A DNA stretch of 64,000 nucleotides from Bradyrhizobium archetypum (GCF_013114835.1 NZ_JAAVLW010000001.1:868001-932000); one strand, 5' to 3'. Numbered from the stretch's first letter, positions 1 through 9,829 are shown. Notes: a model not told the origin generated them from the sequence alone. Numbers and translations: made by a program.

Positions 1-536
1 TCAAGCTCGCCGGCGCGCTGGAGCAGTATCCGATCGAAATCGAGGGCCATGTCTGCCTCGACGTCGGCGCCTCCACCGGCGGCTTCACCGAGGTGCTGCT
101 GGCGAACGGTGCGAACCTCGTTTTCGCGATCGATGTCGGCCACGGCCAGTTGCATCCCTCGCTGCGCATCCATCCCCGGGTCGTGTCGATGGAAGAAACC
201 GATATTCGCAAGCTCGAGGGCACGCGGCTGCCGGTGCGGCCCGATATCGTCGTCATCGATGTCAGCTTCATTTCCTTGAAGGCGGTGCTGCCGGCGGCGC
301 TGTCACTCGCCGCGGCACCGATGCACCTGCTCGCGCTGATCAAGCCGCAATTCGAGGCGGAGCGGAAGCACTCCAAGCACGGCATCATCCGCAATGCGAT
401 GGTGCATCAGGAAATCTGCGACGACATCTCGGCCTTTGCGGCCTCGCTCGGCTGCACCGGTATCGAGGTGTTTCCGTCCTCGATCAAGGGCGGCGACGGC
501 AATATCGAATTCTTCATGGGCGCCCGCCGTGGCTGA
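1..536 (+). CDS. tlyA: TlyA-family RNA methyltransferase, 3' part
   Basis: The gene enters from the left edge, so the N-terminal S4-like RNA-binding domain is outside the window. The visible 177 codons form the Rossmann methyltransferase part. A SAM-binding loop [14 protein letters not shown] lies about 15 residues in, followed by the acidic [10 protein letters not shown] strand, the VIDVSFISL motif and ALIKPQFE, all typical of TlyA/FtsJ-like enzymes. Family members 2'-O-methylate rRNA (16S and 23S in mycobacteria) or are annotated as hemolysin A. The stop codon overlaps the start of the next methyltransferase gene, so the two are probably co-transcribed and translationally coupled. Confidence 0.92.
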   Translation, partial: KLAGALEQYPIEIEGHVCLDVGASTGGFTEVLLANGANLVFAIDVGHGQLHPSLRIHPRVVSMEETDIRKLEGTRLPVRPDIVVIDVSFISLKAVLPAALSLAAAPMHLLALIKPQFEAERKHSKHGIIRNAMVHQEICDDISAFAASLGCTGIEVFPSSIKGGDGNIEFFMGARRG

Positions 537-1776
537 GACCGAGCGCCTCGTCATCGACCATGTTGGCCATCACGGCGACGGGGTCGCGATATCAGGCGGC
601 GGCAAGATTTACGTGCCGTATGCGCTCGGCGGCGAAACCATCGAAGCCGGTCCGGCTCCCGGCCACCATCCCGACCGCCGGCGATTGCTCAAGGTCGAGA
701 CCGCCAGCCCGGCGCGGATCGCGCCGTTCTGTCCGCATTTCGGCGTCTGCGGCGGTTGCGCGATCCAGCACTGGGACGCCGAGCCGTATCGCGCCTGGAA
801 GCGCGAACTGGTGGTGACGGCGCTGGCGCAGGCCGGAATCGATTGCGACGTGGCGCCTCTGGTCGATGCCCATGGCGCGGGCCGCCGGCGTATCACCCTG
901 CACGCGCGGGTGGGAACGCACGACGTGCTCAAGGTCGGCTACGCGGCGGCCGGCTCGCACAACATCATCCCGATCGACCGTTGCCCGATCCTTGATCCGC
1001 AATTGAACGGCGCGATCGAGGCGGCCTGGGCCGTCGCCGAGCCGCTGATCGCGATGGGCAAGCCGCTGGATATCCAGATCACCGCGACCGATAGCGGATT
1101 GGATATTGATGTGCGCGGCTCCGGCCCGTTGTCGACGGCCTTGATCACGCGGCTGTCGCGCATAGCAGGGCAGCACCGGCTGGCGCGGCTGACGCGCCAT
1201 GGCGAACTGGTCTTGATGCGAACGCCGCCGGTTATCTCGATCGGCACCGCACAGGTCGTGCTGCCGCCCGGCTCGTTCCTGCAGGCCACGGTGGCGGGCG
1301 AGGAAACGCTGGCAGCGCTGGCATCTGAGCATTGCAAACGCGCCAAATCTATCGCTGACCTGTTCTGCGGCGTGGGCCCCTTCGCGCTGCGGCTAGCTGC
1401 GAAGTCGCGCGTCACCGCCTTCGACAGCGACGCCGGCGCGGTCGGGGCGTTGCAGAAGGCAGCGACCACTACCTCCGGACTGAAGCCGATCAAGGCGGAG
1501 GCGCGCGATCTGTTCCGCCGCCCACTGATGCCGCAGGAATTGCGCGACTACGACACCGTCGTATTCGATCCGCCACGCCAGGGCGCCCAGGCGCAGGCGA
1601 CGCAGCTTGCCGCGAGCAAGGTGCCGACGGTGGTCGCAGTGTCCTGCAACGTCGCAACGTTCACGCGCGATGCAAAGATTCTGATCGACGGCGGCTACCG
1701 GATCGAAGGCATCACGCCGGTCGACCAGTTCCGCCACACGCCGCATGTGGAATTGGTGGCAAGGCTTAAGAGGTAA
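529..1776 (+). CDS. TrmA/RumA-type class I SAM-dependent RNA methyltransferase
   Basis: A 415-residue protein of the uracil-C5 RNA methyltransferase family. A short TRAM-like N-terminus precedes an iron-sulfur type cysteine cluster ([10 protein letters not shown], about residues 65-74). The catalytic domain has the SAM motif [13 protein letters not shown], then VVFDPPRQG and the catalytic [10 protein letters not shown] loop; most relatives have SCNP. The GTG start at 529 is chosen because the homologous N-terminus begins there; a longer frame exists only inside tlyA. It overlaps tlyA by eight bases. The target is probably a uridine in 23S rRNA or tRNA, but the exact site cannot be read from sequence. 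Confidence 0.88.
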   Translation: MAETERLVIDHVGHHGDGVAISGGGKIYVPYALGGETIEAGPAPGHHPDRRRLLKVETASPARIAPFCPHFGVCGGCAIQHWDAEPYRAWKRELVVTALAQAGIDCDVAPLVDAHGAGRRRITLHARVGTHDVLKVGYAAAGSHNIIPIDRCPILDPQLNGAIEAAWAVAEPLIAMGKPLDIQITATDSGLDIDVRGSGPLSTALITRLSRIAGQHRLARLTRHGELVLMRTPPVISIGTAQVVLPPGSFLQATVAGEETLAALASEHCKRAKSIADLFCGVGPFALRLAAKSRVTAFDSDAGAVGALQKAATTTSGLKPIKAEARDLFRRPLMPQELRDYDTVVFDPPRQGAQAQATQLAASKVPTVVAVSCNVATFTRDAKILIDGGYRIEGITPVDQFRHTPHVELVARLKR

Positions 1777-1787
1777 GTATCCTGTCT

Positions 1788-1808
1788 TCACCCTCCCCTG
1801 GAGGGTGA
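1788..1808. terminator. Hairpin between convergent genes
   Basis: A perfect 8-bp stem (TCACCCTC/GAGGGTGA) with a 5-nt loop lies between the convergent methyltransferase and DUF1194 genes, whose stop codons are 38 bases apart. There is no T-tract, so it is at best a weak bidirectional terminator or an mRNA 3'-end stabiliser. Confidence 0.45.
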
Positions 1809-1814
1809 GAACAG

Positions 1815-2687
1815 CTACCTTCCCCACCTGTCCTGCCAGATCTTTTCTCCGATCATGCAATTGACGCGTGGCTCGCGGCCTGCGGCGGGCACCACGGGGC
1901 GTTCGGGCGTGCGGCCGGCGACCTCCAACAGCAGCTTGGTGCGGATCGCTTCCTTGAACTTGTCGCGGTCCTTGATCGTGACGACGAAGGATCCAGGACC
2001 GCCGATGACGCAGTCCTCGTAGTAGAAATCGAGATTGTCGATATCCATGGTGGAGTAAGACGGCTCCTTCACCATGATCGGCAGGCCGTTGATGATGATA
2101 CCCTTTTCCACGGCGGCATCGCGCGCGACCGTCACGGGCATGCCGTTGTTGTTGGGACCGTCGCCGGAAATATCGATCACACGCCGCAGGCCGCGGTGCG
2201 GGCTTTCGTCGAACAGCGGCAAGGCGAAGTTGATCGCACCGGAGATCGAGGTGCGCGAGGCGCGGCGGATCGGGGTCTTGACGATCTCATTGGCGACGGC
2301 GTCCGCCGTCTCCGGCCCGTCGATCAGGCGCCACGGGATGATGATCTTCTGATCGGTGGAGGCCGCCCACTCGAAATAGGTGACCGCGATCCGGCCATTC
2401 GGGCCGCTCTTCAGCGCCTGCAAGAATTCCTTGGAGACGATCGCCTGTGCATAGCCTTCCCGCTGCAGCGCGAGTTCATCCATGTCCATTGAATAGGAGA
2501 CATCGACGGCCAGGACGAGTTCGACGTCGACGGTCGGATTGGCGTCCTTGTCGGCAAGTGGACGGCCCTCCGTGTTCGCCTGCTGGCCCGGCCAGTTCGT
2601 TGGGTTCGGTGCAGCAACACCTGCCACGTCGCCGCCGGCGAGTACGCCGGCCACAAGCACGACCCCGATCGAGACATACCAGCGCAT
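1815..2687 (-). CDS. DUF1194 / VWA-like secreted protein
   Basis: A 290-residue protein. The start at 2687 is preferred because GGGAGG lies 7 bases upstream and the product then begins with a clean signal peptide (MRWYVSIGVVLVAGVLAGG). The mature part opens with a von Willebrand A-like strand LVLAVDVSYSMD, whose DxSxS matches a metal-ion-dependent adhesion site. FEWAAS and VIDISGDGPNN motifs follow, typical of DUF1194. It is probably exported to the periplasm. The function of the family is unknown; a metal-dependent protein-binding role is inferred from the fold. It converges on the upstream methyltransferase gene. Confidence 0.85.
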   Translation of the reverse strand: MRWYVSIGVVLVAGVLAGGDVAGVAAPNPTNWPGQQANTEGRPLADKDANPTVDVELVLAVDVSYSMDMDELALQREGYAQAIVSKEFLQALKSGPNGRIAVTYFEWAASTDQKIIIPWRLIDGPETADAVANEIVKTPIRRASRTSISGAINFALPLFDESPHRGLRRVIDISGDGPNNNGMPVTVARDAAVEKGIIINGLPIMVKEPSYSTMDIDNLDFYYEDCVIGGPGSFVVTIKDRDKFKEAIRTKLLLEVAGRTPERPVVPAAGREPRVNCMIGEKIWQDRWGR

Positions 2688-3044
2688 TGCGGCCCTCCCG
2701 TCGAACGTCAGTGATGGTGACATGCAAAACGGCCGGCGCAAAGCGCTGAAATCATTTGTCCTTCACATTCGGGTTAGGATCAGGTTCGTCCACAGCCGGC
2801 CCTGCCCGGCGGGTTCCACAGCGCAATTCACCCAGGGCCCTGCTCGCGGAATCCCGCCGTGCTAATTCCGGTGGCGCGATCGTTCGGAACTCTCGGCAAA
2901 CCCCAGTTTCAGGACCGGGCCGGAGCCTGTAAACTGATCGAGACGGCCATCAGCCGCGGCGATCAGACCATGGCGCAGCGTCTGGCGGATTGCCGCGCCA
3001 ACTGAGCGCGTGCCGTCTGACTCATTTGCTTCGGGACGCTGGAA
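2688..3044. other. Divergent intergenic region, DUF1194 / clpS
   Basis: A 357-base gap between divergently transcribed DUF1194 and clpS genes, so it must carry both promoters. I could not assign -35/-10 boxes with confidence. A weak 44-codon GTG frame at 2871-3005 lacks a ribosome-binding site and is not called. Confidence 0.5.
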
Positions 3045-3350
3045 ATGGCCGATACCGCCGTCACGCCCAAAACCAAGGTCAAAACCAAGACGGAGCGGCC
3101 GCGGCTGCACAAGGTCATCCTGCTCAACGACGACTACACGCCGCGCGAATTCGTCGTCACGGTGCTGAAGGCCGAATTCCGCATGACCGAGGACCAGGCT
3201 CACAAGGTGATGATCACCGCGCACCGGCGCGGCGTTTGCGTGGTCGCCGTATTCACCAGGGACGTCGCCGAAACCAAGGCGACCCGCGCCACCGACGCCG
3301 GCCGCGCCAAGGGCTATCCGCTGCTGTTCACCACCGAGCCGGAAGAATGA
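3045..3350 (+). CDS. clpS: ATP-dependent Clp protease adaptor ClpS
   Basis: A 101-residue protein that delivers N-degron substrates to the ClpAP protease. After a charged, disordered N-terminus it shows the ClpS core: VILLNDDYTPREFVV, the MTEDQAHKVM helix, the AHRRGVCVVAVF strand and the C-terminal YPLLFTTEPEE. The conserved NDD and the hydrophobic pocket residues for N-terminal Leu/Phe/Trp/Tyr are present. In most alphaproteobacteria clpA follows directly, but here an accessory block begins instead, so the usual clpSA operon appears interrupted or separated. Confidence 0.96.
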   Translation: MADTAVTPKTKVKTKTERPRLHKVILLNDDYTPREFVVTVLKAEFRMTEDQAHKVMITAHRRGVCVVAVFTRDVAETKATRATDAGRAKGYPLLFTTEPEE

Positions 3351-3813
3351 TTTTTCCAGTGCTCGGCTCTGGTTCAATCCGAACGCGGATCTACTAGCCT
3401 AGAGCATGATGAGATCAGGTCCGGCCTGATGCTTCGTTGAACGCCCAAACAAAATATCGAAAACAACCCCATGCAAAGTAGCCGGCGACGACCGACGTAG
3501 CTCGCCGATTTCCCGAAACCATTTGACGCGTCGGGCAAATCATCGGCACAGTGGCATCATGGCCGCGGCTGGGTTGGCCCGGGCGCGGACTCATTAACGC
3601 GCAGCCACAGCCTGATTGATGCAAGTTGAACGAACGCGAGGTAGCGGCTCGCGATGCGCCCGAAAGCGGACGCATTATGCTCACTTTGAGTTTTGTCGAG
3701 TTTGACCCTGGCCGGACCTCCCGCGATTTCCGCATTTCCGCCGCCCGTGAGAGCTCAGCAGACATCGCTCAGAAATTGCAGAACGGTCGCGATTTGTGAG
3801 TACGCGCCATCCG
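3351..3813. other. Gene-free stretch after clpS
   Basis: No supportable gene. It contains a perfect ATCAGG/CCTGAT hairpin at 3414-3430 just after clpS (possible 3' end of its mRNA), and near 3650-3707 a degenerate segment ending in TTTGACCC that resembles the tail of the 99-bp repeat family. This is the left junction of the accessory block. Confidence 0.5.
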
Positions 3814-4197
3814 CTAATTCAGTTTTCCCTTTTGGGCATCGGACGATGGATGCGTGGCCTTCGCCGAATTGCGCGCCTCCACCCGGTCTGCCAGCATCCG
3901 AAGCTCATCCGCAAGCACGGTCCCTCTCGGAACCAGATAATCATGGGAAATGCGATCATTCATATAAACGCGGAAAACCACTTCTTCCGCAGTCTCAACG
4001 ATCCGCACTCGTTCAATGCCGGGAAGGGCCATGCTGTCTGCGGCCGGACTTCCAATCGCCTCCTCTAACGAGGTCCTCAACGCACCGATAAGGTCCGCCG
4101 CCTCTACTGTGCTTATAGCGATTTCGTGTTTACCGTGCTGATCGGTGAATCCAATAATCACCCTTCCATCCCGTGAATCCGTATAGGTTAATTTCAT
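3814..4197 (-). CDS. Hypothetical protein
   Basis: A 127-residue soluble protein that I do not recognise. The N-terminal half alternates short strands (KLTYTDSRDGRVIIGFTDQ) with a helix around EAADLIGALRTSLEEAIG. The middle holds a beta segment, RVRIVETAEEVVFRVYMN, and the C-terminus is charged and probably disordered. There is no signal peptide, membrane segment or metal motif. An AAGG-type ribosome-binding site precedes the ATG. It is followed on the same strand only by noncoding sequence, and the PaaK-like gene lies 60 bases upstream in the same direction, so the two may form an operon. Confidence 0.65.
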   Translation of the reverse strand: MKLTYTDSRDGRVIIGFTDQHGKHEIAISTVEAADLIGALRTSLEEAIGSPAADSMALPGIERVRIVETAEEVVFRVYMNDRISHDYLVPRGTVLADELRMLADRVEARNSAKATHPSSDAQKGKLN

Positions 4198-4257
4198 AAC
4201 CTTGTCTCTCGTTACGTACTTAGCAGCAGCGCGATCCGCCTAAGCTCTCATGAGTGT

Positions 4258-5622
4258 TCAAGCGCTCGAAATCAGTGGGATGACGGTGCGGCACTTTCCG
4301 GCGGAAGATGGAACTGGCGGTTCGGCGGCCAACTCAACAGACACGTGACCAAGCCCATGCTCATTCAACAGCTTGGTCAATTTGGAATGCACCGCTCGCC
4401 AAATCCGGTTTGGATCAGCGTCGGTTGCGGGATGTAGGCGAATGCGCAATTGTGTTGGCGCAGTCTGCACTATCTGAAACAACTCCACACCGGGTACATG
4501 ATCGATCTCAAGCGCGAGCGGCGGCACTGCGACTTTCTCTCCGCATTCGGTTGGAAAGGTGAGGATGTCGGCAGCGCGGCCCCGCACGCTGATCGCCGGA
4601 AGCGGGTTGCCGCAAGGACAAGGATCAGGTCGTTGCAGGATGCGGCCGCCTAGATCGTAGCGGAGGATCGGCTGCACGCGATTGGCGAGGTTGCTTACGA
4701 GGACCGTATGCGATTCCTCGCCGGGCGGAACCGGCTGATAGCTCGCATCGACGGGTTCGAGAATCACCCAATCGCTGTTGACATGATACCAACCGTGATC
4801 ACAGCCGATAGCCATGAACAGGCATTCCGTCGCGGCGTAAACGGTCCGGACGTTTGCGTGGAATGCCCTTGCGATCCGGTCGTATCCGTCCTGCGAAAGC
4901 CCTTCCGAAGTCGGAAGAACCAGCACCGGCTGAATATGCAGGCGACCGGCATCCTGCTCGGCGGCCAATAGTGCCATGACGCTGGCGTATCCGATGAGCA
5001 GAGCTGGGCGGTACCGATTGAGTTCGGCGACCAGATTGCGCAACGGTGCCTGCGCCGGAAGCGCCCGTAATCGTCGGGACCGTTTTGTGCGGATTGCAGA
5101 AAAGCTGGTTGCGCCGATGTAATGGCCGCCCATCGCCAGCACCGACGCCGTGCGGCCGCCGCGGACGAGGAGACGAAACATGTCGCTGGCGTCAAGCCAG
5201 CCCATTATCATACGCAGCGAAAAAGCGAGAGTGACCGTCCAATTATGTGTGTCCAACAGAAATATTCCAGGTGTCCCGGTGCTGCCCGACGTGGTTGCCA
5301 CGGAATACTTGCCAAGGAGCCGTTGCCCGATCAGATCAGGGTCATCGACGAACGCTCGCATTGCCGCGAAATTAACTTCGCGATCGGTGACCCAGTCGTC
5401 AAAATGGCGCATTAGCTCTTGCTTATTAGCCACCGGCAGCACGGACGAACTCTCAATCCGCTCCGGTAAACCCTGATAGAGTTCGCGATAATAGGGCGAG
5501 TTGGCGCGAGCGAAGGCGACGGCCTCGCCAAGCCGAGCGCGTTGTCGCTGCGCGATGGCGTTGAGGCCTTGCCTTCTTGCCCGGTGCGCATCGAGCAATA
5601 TCGATGAGATGCTTTCACTCAT
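4258..5622 (-). CDS. PaaK-like adenylate-forming enzyme
   Basis: A 454-residue protein of the phenylacetate-CoA ligase / coenzyme F390 synthetase-like branch of the ANL superfamily. Phosphate-binding loop TSGSTGTPG is at residues 111-119, and YAATECLF matches the acyl-adenylate A5 motif. LRYDLGGRI and RGRAADIL match the A7/A8 region before a small C-terminal domain. A CPCG pair sits where PaaK relatives often have cysteines. The expected reaction is ATP-dependent activation of a carboxylic acid to an acyl-adenylate, possibly then a CoA thioester; the substrate is unknown. ATG 5622 is preferred over an in-frame GTG at 5676 because family N-termini begin near MSES. It stands alone, without carrier or pathway genes beside it. 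Confidence 0.75.
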   Translation of the reverse strand: MSESISSILLDAHRARRQGLNAIAQRQRARLGEAVAFARANSPYYRELYQGLPERIESSSVLPVANKQELMRHFDDWVTDREVNFAAMRAFVDDPDLIGQRLLGKYSVATTSGSTGTPGIFLLDTHNWTVTLAFSLRMIMGWLDASDMFRLLVRGGRTASVLAMGGHYIGATSFSAIRTKRSRRLRALPAQAPLRNLVAELNRYRPALLIGYASVMALLAAEQDAGRLHIQPVLVLPTSEGLSQDGYDRIARAFHANVRTVYAATECLFMAIGCDHGWYHVNSDWVILEPVDASYQPVPPGEESHTVLVSNLANRVQPILRYDLGGRILQRPDPCPCGNPLPAISVRGRAADILTFPTECGEKVAVPPLALEIDHVPGVELFQIVQTAPTQLRIRLHPATDADPNRIWRAVHSKLTKLLNEHGLGHVSVELAAEPPVPSSAGKCRTVIPLISSA

Positions 5623-5748
5623 GACAAGTGAACCGACAGCAGGCGAGCGCACGGCGATGACTTCACGTCGCACCACCGCGCAAGAGGCTCGCGAAGGCTT
5701 ACAGGATCATCAGAAGAACGACCTATAACTAACCAGCCGCGCCCAACT

Positions 5749-5772
5749 CGCGGCGCAAGCGCTTGCGCCGCG
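5749..5772. repeat. Perfect 24-bp palindrome
   Basis: The 12-base half CGCGGCGCAAGC is followed immediately by its exact reverse complement, with no loop. It lies 127 bases upstream of the PaaK-like start. It could be an operator for a dimeric regulator, a recombination site or the core of a cruciform; nothing nearby decides this. Confidence 0.7.
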
Positions 5773-6089
5773 TGGGGCGCGGAGGTTGATGCCCGCTTTC
5801 TCTGGCCGCTAGGACGCTGGCACTATCGGCGCTGGCCCCGTCGGGCACTGGCACTGTCGACTCAGGTCCTATGGCGCTCGTGGCGCGAGAGACCGTCTCG
5901 ATCAACCCGCCCTTGATGTAGACCCGCACAGGCAGCGGACCCAACTCACGACTAGGTGAAAGCCGAGATCCGGTTAGGGCCTGATCCGCCCGACCGGACC
6001 ACGGGCGTCGCGCCCTATTGCATCCGGATGGACGAGACGCCACGCGGCTGCTCGAATGACGCCAACGTGCATTCCTTGATGCGCGTGCG

Positions 6090-6160
6090 GAGCGGGTCCG
6101 GCAGAATGTCCGGTTTGCGCCAACAAGCCGCCCTCCCCGTCGAGTCGCATTTTGACCCAC
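6090..6160 (+). repeat. Degenerate copy of the 99-bp directional repeat
   Basis: Only the right half is recognisable: an AATGTCCGG core and the terminal TTTGACCCA, followed by 'cagccgaagtg', which recurs after the copy ending at 11255. It has the same orientation as all other copies. Confidence 0.4.
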
Positions 6161-6478
6161 AGCCGAAGTGATCAACGGGCGTGCATCCGCTTTGCACACC
6201 ATTAGCGAATCGCGAAAGTCCAGATTGCGTTTCGACGCCCAACTTCAAACCATCGGGCGCGGAACGATGCGATCCGAACAACTCAAAATCGCCAAGTAGG
6301 ATCAAAAGAGCCGTGCATCGCGAGCGCAAGCAGCGCACTCGAGCAAATTAGTTCGACCCTCTCGTTGCAAGCTCAAATGTCAGCGATGTTGACAGGAAAC
6401 CGCAGTCCAACGCAGCAGGTCGCCGATCGGATGCTGTGCTAAGATGTAGGCACGCCTCGTCAGATCGGGGGACGATCC

Positions 6479-9400
6479 GTGCGATGTCCGAGCTGCAAGG
6501 CTGATATTCCCGGAGGCAGCAAATTCTGCCTGGAGTGCGGTGCGGCTCTTCTCGGACGCTGCCGGTCGTGCGGCAACACGAATCCGGCGAGCGCCAAATT
6601 TTGCTTGGAATGCGGTCAGAAACTGCCCGCAACTGGAGCCGAAGCAGCAGGCAGGCCGGCTACGGATACCGCCGCTCCGCAGCATTCGCCGACTGGATCG
6701 GCTGAACGCCGCCAGCTCACAGTCATGTTCTGCGACCTTGTGGGTTCGACCGCGCTTTCGGCTCGGCTCGACCCTGAGGACATGCGAGAGATCATGAGTG
6801 CCTATCATCATCGCTGCGCGGAGGTGATCGGCACGTCCGGCGGGTTTGTCGCCAAGTATATGGGTGATGGCGTGCTCGCCTACTTCGGCTATCCGCAAGC
6901 CCACGAGGACGACACTGAACGCGCGGTACGTTGCGGCCTCGCGTTGGTCGACGCGGCGTGCCGACTTCAAACGAGCGATAGCGCCGCTCTTCAGGTGCGC
7001 ATCGGCATCGCGACCGGCGTAGTGGTGGTTGGCGACCTAATTGGAGAGGGTGCAGCGCAGGAGCAAGGCGTGGTGGGCGAGACCCCGAACCTGGCCGCCC
7101 GTCTACAGACGCTTGCGGAGCCCGGTCAAGTGGTGATCGCGCCGAGCACACGACGACTGACTGGCGGGCTCTTCGAATACCGCGATCTGGGAAAAGTGGT
7201 GCTCAAGGGCTTGGCCGATCCGATCCAGGCCTGGCAAGTACTTGCCGCGAGCGCGGTGCAAAGCCGGTTCGAGGCGCAGCACGAGACGAGCCTTGCTCCG
7301 CTGGTAGGCCGTGAAGAGGAACTTGAGCTGCTCTTGCGCCGCTGGAACCAAGCTTCGCAGGGTGAAGGCCGCGTGGTCCTGCTTACAGGCGAGCCCGGCG
7401 TCGGCAAGTCGCGATTGATAGCCGCACTGCAGGAGCGGCTCCAATCTCAGCCGCATGTACGAATACGCTATTTCTGCTCGCCACAATACAGCGACAGCGC
7501 CCTTTACCCGATCGTTAATCAGCTCGAGCGCGCCGCTCGGTTTGAACGTCGCGATGAACCCGCGCAGAAGCTCATCAAGCTCCAAGACCTGTTTGCGCCA
7601 GTAGTCCCTCAGCGAGACTCGGACGTAGCGCTTGTCGCTGACCTCCTCTCAATCCCAACAACTGGGCAGCGCGAATTCTTGATGGACCCTCAGAAGCGCA
7701 AGGAGAAGACCTTCGACGCGCTTTTCGCACAGCTTCGGTTTCTCCAGCAGAAGCCGGTGCTGATAATTTATGAGGATGTTCAATGGATTGACAAGACGAC
7801 ATTAGAGCTGCTCGCGCTTACAGTGGAACGAGCGCAGCATATGCGGGTGTTGCTAGTCATCAGTGCGAGGCCGGAGTTTACGCCGCCCTGGCCGAGTTAC
7901 GCTCACGTGACAACGGTCTCTCTGACGCGATTGGGCCGACGCGAGGGGACAATGCTGATAACGGAGGTCGCCCAGGGAAGAGCCCTGCCCGACGAAGTGA
8001 CAAACCAGATCCTTGTTCGCACCGACGGCGTGCCACTCTTTATCGAAGAGCTGACCAAGACCGTGCTCGAAAGCGGCCTGCTGCGGAAACGGGACCATGA
8101 CTATGTGCTTGACGGTCCTTTGGCACCGGTAGCCATCCCCGCGACACTCCATGCCTCGCTCATGGCACGGCTCGACCGATTAACTTCGGTGCGACAGGTG
8201 GCTCAGGTCGGCGCCGCACTGGGCCGCCAATTCTCGCACGAGCTGCTGCGGGCTGCGGCTGAGATGCCAGAGCGTCAATTGAATGACGCGTTGGAGCAAC
8301 TTGTTCGCGCTGAGTTGCTCTTTCGGCACGGTGCGCCACCAAATGCACAATATATCTTTAAACATGCGTTAGTGCAGGACGTTGCGTATGCCAGTCTGCT
8401 TCGCGCCAACCGCCAGCAACTACATGCTCGGATCGCAAGAGCGTACGAGACCCATTTTCCTGAAGTCGTACATGCCCAGCCCGAACTTATCGCGCACCAC
8501 TTCACGGAGGCCGGGCTAACTGATGCCGCGATCGAGTATTGGCGACGGGCGGGGGATTTGGCGATGGCGCGTTCGGGCCACGCCGAGGCTATTCATCACT
8601 TTTCCGTCGCACTGGACCTCTTGGCCAAGCTTGATGAGAAACCTGATCGTGCAGCGAAAGAGCTGGAGTTATGTGTCAAGCTCGGGCCGGTTCTTATGAT
8701 GGTGAAGGGCCCCGGGTCACGAGACGTTGAAGCGATCTATCGTCGCGCCGTGGCCCTCGAGGCGGGCGAAGACAGCTCAACGCGGTTTAAGGCGCTGTGG
8801 GGCCTCTACTATTATTCGATGACCTCCGGAAGCTTGCGTGCGGCGGCCGCTCATGCAGACGAGCTTCTCGGGCTCGCGCAGCGCTTGGGCACTGACGACC
8901 TCGTCCTTGAGGGGCATCACGCGAAGTGGGCGACGTCGTTTTGGTGCGGCAAATTGGCCGCTGCTGAGGCGCATTCTCAAGAAGGCATCTCACGATACGA
9001 CTGCGCCCGGCATCATGCCCTTGCCTTCACCTTCAGCGGTCATGATCCCGGAGTGTGCGCTCGCGGCGTTAGGCCCATGAGCATGGCACTTTTGGGCTTC
9101 CCTCAACAAGCAATGAAACACGCTGGTGAGGCCGTCACGTTGGCTCGGAGCTTGTCCCATCCGTACAGCCTCGCCTTGGCAATGTGGCACCATGCGATCG
9201 TCCTCCAGGTCGGTCGCCAGAGGCAAAGATGTCGCGATGTTGCAATGGAACTACTCGAACTGTCGCAGGAGCACGACTTTCCGATGATGCGCGGGGCTGG
9301 AATGTTCTTCTCAGGGTGGGCGACCGCGGATGGCGGCGAACTCGAGCAGGGAATCGCTTTAATGGAAGAGGGGCTTGCGCTCTTTTCGGCTGTGCGCCAG

Positions 9401-9829
9401 GTCACCAGACCTTACATGCTCGCAGTTTTGGCAAGCGCCAAAGCGGAGCTCGGCAAGTCCGGGGAAGCCCTCGAATTGTTGAACGATGCGCTCGCCTCGG
9501 CAGAGGTGAGCGGTGAGCGTTGGTGGCTGGCCGAACTGCACCGCCTGAGGGGTTGGCTGCTTGCGGCCCGCGGGCAGCATGATGAGAGCGAAGCTTGTTT
9601 TCGATCGGCAATTGAGGTTAGCAGCGGGCAGAGCGCGAAGACGCTTGAGCTTCGTGCTGCCACAAGCCTCGCGCGGCTTTGGAGCGAGCGAGGCAGGAAC
9701 GCCGAAGCCCATGATCTGCTCGCCCCGATCTACGGCTGGTTCACGGAGGGCTTCGGCACACTCGACTTGCAGGAGGCCAAAATCTTACTCAACGCGCTGG
9801 CTGCAACTCACGGTCGCGAGGATCGGTAA
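6479..9829 (+). CDS. Zinc-ribbon class III cyclase-ATPase-TPR regulator
   Basis: An 1116-residue multidomain protein. Two zinc ribbons (CPSC...CLEC and CRSC...CLEC, residues 3-45) come first. A class III nucleotide cyclase domain (about 78-215) follows, with metal-binding Asp86 (FCDLVGST) and Asp130 (MGDG), and transition-state residues Asn204 and Arg208 (NLAARL). An AAA/STAND-type ATPase comes next, with Walker A GEPGVGKS (304-311) and Walker B LIIYEDVQW (428-436). The last 450 residues are TPR-like helices. It probably makes cAMP under control of ATP binding and TPR ligands. The GTG start has GGGGG 7-11 bases upstream. The residue seven before Asn204, normally Asp or Thr for adenine recognition, is Gly. 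A paralogue lies at 11290-14651 in the opposite orientation. Confidence 0.9.
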   Translation: MRCPSCKADIPGGSKFCLECGAALLGRCRSCGNTNPASAKFCLECGQKLPATGAEAAGRPATDTAAPQHSPTGSAERRQLTVMFCDLVGSTALSARLDPEDMREIMSAYHHRCAEVIGTSGGFVAKYMGDGVLAYFGYPQAHEDDTERAVRCGLALVDAACRLQTSDSAALQVRIGIATGVVVVGDLIGEGAAQEQGVVGETPNLAARLQTLAEPGQVVIAPSTRRLTGGLFEYRDLGKVVLKGLADPIQAWQVLAASAVQSRFEAQHETSLAPLVGREEELELLLRRWNQASQGEGRVVLLTGEPGVGKSRLIAALQERLQSQPHVRIRYFCSPQYSDSALYPIVNQLERAARFERRDEPAQKLIKLQDLFAPVVPQRDSDVALVADLLSIPTTGQREFLMDPQKRKEKTFDALFAQLRFLQQKPVLIIYEDVQWIDKTTLELLALTVERAQHMRVLLVISARPEFTPPWPSYAHVTTVSLTRLGRREGTMLITEVAQGRALPDEVTNQILVRTDGVPLFIEELTKTVLESGLLRKRDHDYVLDGPLAPVAIPATLHASLMARLDRLTSVRQVAQVGAALGRQFSHELLRAAAEMPERQLNDALEQLVRAELLFRHGAPPNAQYIFKHALVQDVAYASLLRANRQQLHARIARAYETHFPEVVHAQPELIAHHFTEAGLTDAAIEYWRRAGDLAMARSGHAEAIHHFSVALDLLAKLDEKPDRAAKELELCVKLGPVLMMVKGPGSRDVEAIYRRAVALEAGEDSSTRFKALWGLYYYSMTSGSLRAAAAHADELLGLAQRLGTDDLVLEGHHAKWATSFWCGKLAAAEAHSQEGISRYDCARHHALAFTFSGHDPGVCARGVRPMSMALLGFPQQAMKHAGEAVTLARSLSHPYSLALAMWHHAIVLQVGRQRQRCRDVAMELLELSQEHDFPMMRGAGMFFSGWATADGGELEQGIALMEEGLALFSAVRQVTRPYMLAVLASAKAELGKSGEALELLNDALASAEVSGERWWLAELHRLRGWLLAARGQHDESEACFRSAIEVSSGQSAKTLELRAATSLARLWSERGRNAEAHDLLAPIYGWFTEGFGTLDLQEAKILLNALAATHGREDR

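Larger units (their letters stand above)
5623..6478. other. Long gene-free stretch with palindrome and repeat debris
   Basis: About 850 bases with no convincing gene; the longer open frames overlap on both strands and show no homology-like motifs. It contains a perfect 24-bp palindrome (5749-5772) and, at about 6090-6160, a degenerate repeat copy ending TTTGACCCA. It must also hold the promoters of the PaaK-like gene (leftward) and of the cyclase gene (rightward). Confidence 0.55.

Noticed and set aside
592..1332. 246-residue ORF antisense to the RNA methyltransferase gene
   Set aside because: Entirely opposite a well-supported gene, with Arg/Ala-rich shadow composition and no motif.
2871..3005. 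44-codon GTG ORF before clpS
   Set aside because: No ribosome-binding site, family motif or hydrophobic pattern; it could be chance in GC-rich DNA.
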